64,000 nucleotides of DNA, from the NCBI GenBank assembly GCA_030680175.1, contig JAUXWO010000030.1, positions 124,001-188,000 of the forward strand, in the 5' to 3' direction. How positions within the stretch are numbered: position 1 is the stretch's first letter; every line of letters begins with the position of its first letter. The position numbers were made by a program, and so were the translations under genes. The DNA is from Vicinamibacterales bacterium (lineage in GTDB: Bacteria > Acidobacteriota > Vicinamibacteria > Vicinamibacterales > UBA2999). A model generated the notes under the pieces. The model made no database searches and was not told the DNA's origin. It saw only the letters and a program-made list of their open reading frames with translations. This document shows, piece by piece, positions 58,121-64,000 of this stretch.

Positions 58121-59449
58121 TCAGGCCGCGAGCAGCCGCGTGACCGGCAGGGCCAGGTCCGCGATGAACTCGACCGTCCCGAACTGCCGCCGCTCGACGA
58201 GGCCGGCGTCGTTCAGCTGCCGCGCGATGGCAGCGCGGCCGGGGAGCGACGCGATGATAACGAAGTCGTAGTCCTCACGCGCCAGCGACGCGAACGGACG
58301 GATGGTGTGGCCGTGGAAGGGCGTGCCGGCCTTCGCGGGCGCGTTGTCGCACACGGCCACGACCTGCGCCGCGAGCCCGAAGGCCTCGAGCGTCCGGAGC
58401 GCGTGCTCCCCGCCGGCGCCCGCGCCAAAGACGACGTAGCGCGCCCCCTCGAGCGCGGGCAGCGAGTCGTGCAGCACCGGGAGCTGCCCGGCATCGTCAC
58501 GCCGCGCGCGCATGGCGGTGGGGTAGTCGAGGATCTCCGCATCGCGGAGGCCGGCCTCCTGGAACCAGCCGAGCACGCGCGTCGGCGAGCAGTCCTTGTC
58601 CTGGTACCGCGGCGTCCACCAGTCGAACGTATCGAGCACGCGCCAGCGGAAGTCCTCGTGCGTGTTCACCGGCAGGACGCGCGGCAGGTGCCAGAAGGGC
58701 GCCTTCTTCATCAGGGCGCTCGTGTAGAGCGGGGCGAAGAGCGTCACGAGCAGCCAGCACCACGCGTACGCCAGCCCGTTCGGAACCCGCGAGAAGATGG
58801 CGCGCCAGAAGTCCGACGCGGCGCGGTAGACCGGATCGGTGTAGTAGTAGAGCCACACCGCGATGGTGCCGCCGTTCTTCAGGAGAGGCGGCAGGCGGAG
58901 GAACGCCTCCCGCGTATCGCGCGTGTGGTGCAGGACGCCGATCGAGAAGATCACGTCGAAGATCTCCGGCTTGAAGGGCAGCCGGAAGACGTCGGCCTGC
59001 AGGACATCGACGTTGTCGCGACTGCCGACATTGGTCTGCGAGGCCTCGACGGCGAACGAGTAGTCGATGCCGACGACGCGCGCGCCCCAGCGTGAGGCGA
59101 TGTCGAGGAAGCGCCCGGCGCCGCAGCCGACGTCGAGGACGAGCTTGCCGCGCAGGTCCTCGGGACGGAGCCCGGTCTTCTCGATGAATGTGTCTTCCGA
59201 CTCGGTGCGGCCGTTCGCCACGTCGAGCTGCACGCGGTTCCAGCGGTTCCACTCGTACGAGAAGCTGCCCACGTAGCCGTCGGACTCGACGAAGCGCGGG
59301 ATGCCGCGCACGATCGGGTACGAGGCGGTGCAGCCGCGGCAGACCAGCGCGCCCTCGTGCACCTGGCCGTCGACGGTGCCGGGGGTGGCGAGCGTGAGGT
59401 CATCCGCGCAGGACGGGCAGCACAACAGGCGAACGAGATCGGGCTTCAT
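58121..59449 (-). CDS. SAM-dependent methyltransferase with zinc-ribbon head and Rossmann-like tail
   Basis: The 442-residue protein has three parts. The N-terminal Trm112-like ribbon has LLCCPSC and LVCRGC. A class I methyltransferase core contains LVLDVGCGAGRFLDIASRWG and FSIGVLHHTRDT. The C-terminal Rossmann-like piece has YVVFGAGAGGEHALRTLEAF and DFVIIASLPGR. Probably modifies a glycan sugar or lipid carrier. Start MKPDLVRLLCCPSC at 59449 touches the stop of the small upstream gene. Confidence 0.85.
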   Translation of the reverse strand: MKPDLVRLLCCPSCADDLTLATPGTVDGQVHEGALVCRGCTASYPIVRGIPRFVESDGYVGSFSYEWNRWNRVQLDVANGRTESEDTFIEKTGLRPEDLRGKLVLDVGCGAGRFLDIASRWGARVVGIDYSFAVEASQTNVGSRDNVDVLQADVFRLPFKPEIFDVIFSIGVLHHTRDTREAFLRLPPLLKNGGTIAVWLYYYTDPVYRAASDFWRAIFSRVPNGLAYAWCWLLVTLFAPLYTSALMKKAPFWHLPRVLPVNTHEDFRWRVLDTFDWWTPRYQDKDCSPTRVLGWFQEAGLRDAEILDYPTAMRARRDDAGQLPVLHDSLPALEGARYVVFGAGAGGEHALRTLEAFGLAAQVVAVCDNAPAKAGTPFHGHTIRPFASLAREDYDFVIIASLPGRAAIARQLNDAGLVERRQFGTVEFIADLALPVTRLLAA

Positions 59450-59631
59450 CAGAGCACTCCAGCGGTAGCGAGGGTGTAGAGGCAGTCGAGCGAGAGCCAC
59501 AGCGTGGGGGGCGGCGTGGTGGCCGAGACGGTGCACGTCACCTCGCGGGCAATGGCCGTGGGCGCCACGCCCTGCGCACGGGCGAGGGCGGCCAGGTTGG
59601 CTGCGTGGATCGCGGCGGGGGTCTCGGTCAT
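59449..59631 (-). CDS. Small 60-aa protein nested between glycosyltransferase and methyltransferase genes
   Basis: An open reading frame starting MTETPAAIHAANLAALARAQ and ending in LWLSLDCLYTLATAGVL. Its ATG overlaps the upstream glycosyltransferase stop by 4 nt (ATGA), and its TGA shares a base with the methyltransferase ATG. Such exact packing on both sides suggests a real, translationally coupled small gene. The C-terminal 15 residues are hydrophobic. No family recognised. Confidence 0.55.
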   Translation of the reverse strand: MTETPAAIHAANLAALARAQGVAPTAIAREVTCTVSATTPPPTLWLSLDCLYTLATAGVL

Positions 59632-61385
59632 GACGTGGGTCCGTCCATCAGGGGGCGGGGGTAGAGCGACCACCAGCGCGCCACGTTGCGATCCGCCGTG
59701 AGGGCCGCCAGCGCGTGTGCCCGTGTGGCCCGTGCGACGTCCTCGGCTACGCGGGGCGCGCCGAGTATCCGCCTCGTGGCGGCGATGCCGGCGGCCACGT
59801 CGCCCGCGGGGAAGAGGCTCTCCGTGTCGATCAGGACATCGGCCGCGCCCCCCGCGTCCGTCGCGACCGTGGGCACACCGAGCATCGCGGCTTCGATCAG
59901 CACGTTGGCCATGCCCTCGATCCGCGACGTGAGGAGGAAGAGATCGAGGCCGGCGAGCACACGCGGGGCATCGCTGCGCGTGCCAAGGAAGCGTACGTGG
60001 TGCGCGAGGCCGAGGGACGCGGCGGCCGCCTCCAGACTGGCGCGACGTTCCCCGTCGCCGGCGATCACGGCGGTGACGGCGTGACCCTGCGCGTGCAGGC
60101 CCGCGACGATGCGCAGGAACGTCTCGTGGTCTTTCTCGGGCGCCAGCCGGCCGACGGTGCCGAGGACCACCGCGTCCGACGGCAGGCCGAGTTCGTGGCG
60201 CAGGGCCGTGCGCGCCGAGGGGCGGTCGTGGATGAGGCGCGCCGGGTCGAGGCCGTTCGGCACGACGTGGATGCGCGAGGCCGGCACACGCGCCCACGCC
60301 GCATGGTCGTCGCGCAGCGCCGTGGCGTTAACGGTGAGCACGTCGCATAGCCGGGCGGCCACCGTATCCGCCAGGCGATACCACGGCCGCGCGTACCACG
60401 TGCGCTTCCACAGGCTCAGGTTGCGGACGCCCGAGATGACATGCGGTGTGCCGGCCAGACGCGCCGCGGTGGCGCCGAGGACGTTGGCGAGGAACAGCCA
60501 GGTGTGCACCACGTCGTAGCGCTCCCGCCGGCAGAGCGCGGCGAGTTCCAGCACGGTCGCCGCCATGTCGGGGAACGCCTTGGCGTAGCGGACGGGCACG
60601 TCGGCATCCGCCAGGTGCTGCGCGGAGAAGTCGCCGTCGGACTGGCCGAGGACGAAGATCTCCACGTCCCAGTGACGTGCGGCGGTGCGCGCGGCGAGTG
60701 ACGCGAGCTGCACCTGCGCGCCGCCGACGCCCCAGGTCGTGATGACGTGGAGCACGCGCGGTCTGATCGCGGGGCGCACGGCGCGGCGGGGCCAGACCCT
60801 GGCCGCCGCCATGAGCAGGAAGAGGGCCGGCACGTCGAGGGCGCGCAGCGGCGCGCGCCACGTGCAGTGCCAGAGCGGCCGGCGCCAGGCCTGACGCGGC
60901 TGCACCGACAGCCCGCGCGCGACCGTGAAGTCGCCGAGCCGCGCTGTGCCCAGCGCGAAGGCGAGCTGCCGCACCTCGCAGTGCGCCACATCGTCGTCGA
61001 ACATCTGGGGGACCACGACGAGGTCGAACCGCTCGCGGCGCAGCGCGCGAATCGTGCGCCAGGGGGTGCGGACGAGGCCGAAGCGCCGTCCGGTGACTTC
61101 GACCACGTGCCGTGCCCCGGCCGCGGTCAGGGCCTCGACGTGCCCGGGATGCGAGAGCGCGGTCACCTCGACGGGGCCGAGCTGCTCGGTGAGGGCCGCG
61201 ACGGCCTGCGCAAAGACTTCGGTCCGGCAGGAACGAAGGACGAGCACGCGCGTCAGCGCCGTGGCTGTCGGCACGGCGACACGAAGGCCGGCCAACTGCC
61301 ATGGGCCGGCGGGACGGTGTGCCGTCACCGGGGAAAAGGCCAGAGAATCTGCCGATCCCGTGTGTTCGAGCGGAGCAGGTGCCAT
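59628..61385 (-). CDS. GT4 glycosyltransferase with additional N-terminal GT-B-like domain
   Basis: About 585 residues from ATG 61385; an upstream in-frame TTG (61406) is less likely. Residues about 45-200 look like an isolated GT-B N-terminal domain (VLVLRSCRTEVFAQAVAAL). Residues about 215-575 are a full GT4 enzyme (HVITTWGVGGAQVQLASLAA, TVGRLAPEKDHETFLRIVAG, FLLTSRIEGMANVLIEAAML). The extra domain is similar in layout to the stand-alone protein at 55681. Confidence 0.85.
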   Translation of the reverse strand: MAPAPLEHTGSADSLAFSPVTAHRPAGPWQLAGLRVAVPTATALTRVLVLRSCRTEVFAQAVAALTEQLGPVEVTALSHPGHVEALTAAGARHVVEVTGRRFGLVRTPWRTIRALRRERFDLVVVPQMFDDDVAHCEVRQLAFALGTARLGDFTVARGLSVQPRQAWRRPLWHCTWRAPLRALDVPALFLLMAAARVWPRRAVRPAIRPRVLHVITTWGVGGAQVQLASLAARTAARHWDVEIFVLGQSDGDFSAQHLADADVPVRYAKAFPDMAATVLELAALCRRERYDVVHTWLFLANVLGATAARLAGTPHVISGVRNLSLWKRTWYARPWYRLADTVAARLCDVLTVNATALRDDHAAWARVPASRIHVVPNGLDPARLIHDRPSARTALRHELGLPSDAVVLGTVGRLAPEKDHETFLRIVAGLHAQGHAVTAVIAGDGERRASLEAAAASLGLAHHVRFLGTRSDAPRVLAGLDLFLLTSRIEGMANVLIEAAMLGVPTVATDAGGAADVLIDTESLFPAGDVAAGIAATRRILGAPRVAEDVARATRAHALAALTADRNVARWWSLYPRPLMDGPTS

Positions 61386-61458
61386 CGCTGCCCATGGAGT
61401 CCGCAAGGCGGGTGCCAGATACCTCGGACGCGGTCCGGCAGCCCAGTCCAGCGTGGGC

Positions 61459-61489
61459 CGGTAGTCGATCGTCTACGACACCCCATTAG
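61459..61489. repeat. Degenerate copy of the 111-bp element (right end)
   Basis: About 26 of 31 positions match the right end of the other copies, ending CGACACCCCATTAG. Further left the similarity fades. The terminal TTAG (CTAA on the minus strand) supplies the TAA stop of the Maf-like gene at 61486, in the same orientation as copies A and B2. Confidence 0.65.
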
Positions 61490-63471
61490 AGGCCGTGCGT
61501 GAGGATCTCGTTGAGCGGGAGGGCTTCGAGGTACGCGATCGCCGGAGGCACGAGCAAGGTGTACGCCCGTCCATTGTGCCGGGGGTCCGTACCGTCCAGG
61601 CTGCCGAACAGCAGTTCGTCACGCCACGAACACCAGTCCCCGGTGGCGACCCGGTTGAGGTGCCGCAGCCGGCGCAGCGGGTGGTCGTCCTCGCACAGGG
61701 CCTCGTCCGGCAACCGAAGCGCGGAGAACGTCACGCGGGCGGAGGCGGTGCGGAACCGATAGCGGCGCAGTCCAGGCGCATGGGCCTCCATGCGGTTCGG
61801 ATGGAGCCGCATCGGCACGAGCGGGAGGTGGGCCACCAGGGGCTCGATCCAGTCCTCGTCCAGTCGCGCGCGTGCGCGGGCATGGCTCGTCGATCGTGGC
61901 TGCGGCGGACTGGCCGCCAGTGCCTGGCCGATCCGGGTCCGAATCCCGTCGGCGGTCAGGCCGTCCGCAAACGTGAGCCACTCCACCGGCATCGGCGCGT
62001 GACCGGCCGCCACGCTGGCGGCGGCGGCCAGCAGCGCGGCGTTCTCGATGGCGGGCGTACGCGTCTCGCCGGATGCGCTGCGTTCCGTGGTGCCCCTCGC
62101 GGGCCAGCCCGCGACGACGGTGGCGAGCCCGGCCTGCTCGACCCCGGGGCCGGACAGCACGCCGCCGCCCGTGGCGTTGATGATTCGGGGTCCATCACGA
62201 CGCTGTGCCTGTTCGACGATCCAGTCCCGAAACGCCAGAAGATGCGGCGCGGTGCGCACCGGGGCCCCATGCACGCCGGGCGCCTCGACGGTGGTCCACG
62301 CCGCCAGCTGCTGTACGCGCTGCGTCTCCCAGGAGATGCCCCACGCCGCGTCGCGACGCCAGTCGATCTCATTCGTGATGCCGGCGCAGTAGGCGCGGTC
62401 ATCCGTGAATGCGAGATCGGCCCCCGCGAACACGACGGGGTGACACCCCATCCGGCGCGCGAGGTCGAAGGCCGCGGTGAGCACTGATCCCCATGCGTCG
62501 AGGCGCCCATTGGAGACGCCATGCGATTCGAGCCAGGGCCACGGTTGGTGCGGGCTCACCGAGAAGAAGAAGGTGCGTCCTCGGAAGGCGTCGAGGGCGA
62601 CGGGATCGAGGCTGGCCTCCGCCACAAGGGACGTGCCGGGGCATGCCGGCAGGTCGCAGAGATGCCGGGCATTGGCTTCGCTGGCGTCGAGGGCCACGAC
62701 GTAGTCGGGTGCGATGCCCGCCGTGAGCAAGGGACGTAGCGCCGTGTCGACGGCGATGATGACGGCGCGTGCCCCCACGTCTCGGAGGGCGGACAGGTTC
62801 TGATCGAGCGAGGGGCCAGCCCCGATGACCACGGCGGGCCGCCCGAGTGCCTGGTTCTGCAGGGCGAGGACGCTCCGCTCACGTGCGAGAGAGGGGATGT
62901 TGGCCAGGGTGTTGAGCAAGTAGCGCGCCCCGAGGGCGCGCTGGGCCTCCACGTTCGCACGCGCGCCGAACCGCAAGCGCTCGAGACACGCCATGGCGGC
63001 GCGGACGCCGTCTGGCCTGACGCGCGCCAGCGGTGGATTCACCAGGATGGGCGGCGCGGCCGCGTCGCCGTCGAACCAGCGCCAGGTCTCCTGCGTGTCG
63101 TGGAACGCCGGCGCCGCGATGATGCGCAGCCGGTCCATGCCGAGCCATGCCTGCACTGAGGGACGCGCCGCCCCGAGCGCCACAAGGGCGGGTTCCGGCT
63201 CGAGCGACAGCACACGTCCCGGCCACTGCCGCGCGGTCAGGACCTCGAGTACGTGGCCGAGGCCGAGCCCGATGACCACCAGCAGGTCCGTCGCGCCGTC
63301 ACCAAGGGCGCGGGTCACTTGCGCGTCCGCTTCGCGGAGCGGATCGCGCGCGCTGTGGACCGCGATCCAGCCGGCCCCGCCACGGATGAAGGCCGCGCCG
63401 TCCACCGCCTTCACGGATGTCCCGTCCGCGGTGCCCGGACCCGGCGACGCCAGCGTGGTGGCGTCAGACAC
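61486..63471 (-). CDS. Maf/DUF115-family motility-associated glycosyltransferase-like protein
   Basis: The 661-residue protein starts at GTG 63471, overlapping the upstream gene's stop. The DUF115 core is clear: RPAVVIGAGPSLDQNLSALR, VIIAVDTALRPLLTAGIAPD, YVVALDASEAN, and VVFAGADLAFTDDRAYCAG. The N-terminal part has DLLVVIGLGLGHVLEVL, as in Maf proteins. A C-terminal module (DDHPLRRLRHLNRV, GTDPRHNGRAYTL) is shared with the neighbour at 63464. Probably transfers a nonulosonic acid to flagellin. Confidence 0.85.
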   Translation of the reverse strand: MSDATTLASPGPGTADGTSVKAVDGAAFIRGGAGWIAVHSARDPLREADAQVTRALGDGATDLLVVIGLGLGHVLEVLTARQWPGRVLSLEPEPALVALGAARPSVQAWLGMDRLRIIAAPAFHDTQETWRWFDGDAAAPPILVNPPLARVRPDGVRAAMACLERLRFGARANVEAQRALGARYLLNTLANIPSLARERSVLALQNQALGRPAVVIGAGPSLDQNLSALRDVGARAVIIAVDTALRPLLTAGIAPDYVVALDASEANARHLCDLPACPGTSLVAEASLDPVALDAFRGRTFFFSVSPHQPWPWLESHGVSNGRLDAWGSVLTAAFDLARRMGCHPVVFAGADLAFTDDRAYCAGITNEIDWRRDAAWGISWETQRVQQLAAWTTVEAPGVHGAPVRTAPHLLAFRDWIVEQAQRRDGPRIINATGGGVLSGPGVEQAGLATVVAGWPARGTTERSASGETRTPAIENAALLAAAASVAAGHAPMPVEWLTFADGLTADGIRTRIGQALAASPPQPRSTSHARARARLDEDWIEPLVAHLPLVPMRLHPNRMEAHAPGLRRYRFRTASARVTFSALRLPDEALCEDDHPLRRLRHLNRVATGDWCSWRDELLFGSLDGTDPRHNGRAYTLLVPPAIAYLEALPLNEILTHGL

Positions 63472-64000
63472 GGAGCGCGGCATCGCCCTGCGTGGACGGC
63501 ACTTCTGCCGGGACCGGCGCGCGCTCGAAGATCGCCGTGTACCGCCGCCCGTTCGTGTTGGGGTCCGAGTTGTCGGACGTGGACCAGTAGAGGTGCGACT
63601 CCCAGTGCGAGAAGCGTCCGGCGCCGTGTGTCCGAATGACGTCGTGCTGCACCTGGCCGGGACCGAGGGGATGCCCGTCCTCGAGGATGAGGGTCGAGGC
63701 GCCGCTGCGTCCCTCCGCATCGCCCGGCACGGCGCCCGCCGGCACGCGCCACGTGACGCACGCACCGCCACCCGGCTGGAACGGACCGGACATCGGCATG
63801 GCCACCCACGCGGAGGGGTCGCAGGCCAGGCCCGCGAGGATGCGGTGGACGCGCGCCTCCTGCGCGCCGCGCGGGTCGATCCACTGGTCGTGCAACGCGA
63901 GGCCCACATAGGGCGCATACGTCGGCGTGCGCTCGACCGCCTGCGGCTCAGTGCGCCACCCGCTGATGAGCAGGTACTGCTCCGCATGGAGCGGGGCGGG
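63464..64000 (-). CDS. Partial gene: C-terminal glycan-locus module (5' end outside window)
   Basis: The frame is open to the right edge (residues QYLLISGWRTEPQ near the edge), so the N-terminus is missing; about 178 residues are visible. It contains ILEDGHPLGPGQVQHDVIRT, GRFSHWESHLYWSTSDNSD and PNTNGRRYTAIFERAPV. This module also ends the adjacent Maf-like protein. Function unknown; probably the tail of a larger methyltransferase or glycosyltransferase. Confidence 0.65.
   Translation of the reverse strand, partial: PAPLHAEQYLLISGWRTEPQAVERTPTYAPYVGLALHDQWIDPRGAQEARVHRILAGLACDPSAWVAMPMSGPFQPGGGACVTWRVPAGAVPGDAEGRSGASTLILEDGHPLGPGQVQHDVIRTHGAGRFSHWESHLYWSTSDNSDPNTNGRRYTAIFERAPVPAEVPSTQGDAALRV

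Noticed and set aside
1..64000. tRNA, rRNA, integrase, transposase or attachment sites
   Set aside because: I saw no cloverleaf-like or rRNA sequence and no transposase or integrase motif. The 111-bp elements therefore have no autonomous partner in this window.

Overview
The window is very GC-rich, gene-dense bacterial DNA. It carries most of a single flagellar locus followed by a large glycan/flagellin-modification locus. L- and P-ring genes (flgH, flgI, flgA) indicate a Gram-negative envelope. The futalosine menaquinone genes mqnB and mqnD, together with FlhF/FlhG, FliW/CsrA, FlbD and FlgM/FliA, would fit an Acidobacteriota-like organism (for example Vicinamibacteria). That placement is inference only; no rRNA or other marker gene is present.

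Region 1 (1-27,000, + strand) is one nearly continuous flagellar operon with many 4-nt start/stop overlaps. It runs fliG (partial)-fliH-fliI-fliJ-flgD-[111-bp element]-flgE-fliK-fliL-fliN-fliO-fliP-fliQ-fliR-flhB-flhA-flhF-flhG-fliA-fliM-fliY-like-(131-aa membrane protein)-(MshEN/zinc-ribbon protein)-flgF-flgG-flgA-flgH-flgI-flgJ::M23-flgM-flgN-like-flgK-flgL-fliW-csrA-GNAT. It therefore encodes the export gate and ATPase, switch, hook, rod, rings, junction proteins, sigma-28/anti-sigma and the FliW-CsrA flagellin switch.

Region 2 (28,100-29,600) is a two-gene menaquinone cassette (mqnB-mqnD), bracketed by inverted arrays of heptamer repeats.

Region 3 (29,975-34,625, - strand) holds the filament genes: a FliT/FlgN-like chaperone, fliS, fliD and two paralogous flagellins. 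fliD and both flagellins have a matching sigma-28-type promoter with identical spacing.

Region 4 (34,983-51,041, mostly +) contains glycosyltransferases, a nonulosonic (pseudaminic/legionaminic-like, SpsC-G-like) sugar pathway, a nested flbD-motA-motB stator block, a WbpM/PseB-type dehydratase and a double glycosyltransferase. Region 5 (51,299-64,000, - strand) is a glycan operon: five glycosyltransferase or DUF115/Maf-type genes, an AsnB-type amidotransferase, a methyltransferase and small unknown genes, running off the right edge.

The least ordinary content is non-coding. A family of exactly 111-bp CTAG-ended elements has a conserved hairpin and a covarying second stem, and one of its ends supplies the stop codon of three different genes. 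Several families of heptameric tandem repeats begin at or within a few bases of stop codons. Among the proteins, a candidate c-di-GMP receptor (MshEN domain with a cysteine motif) embedded in the flagellar operon stands out.
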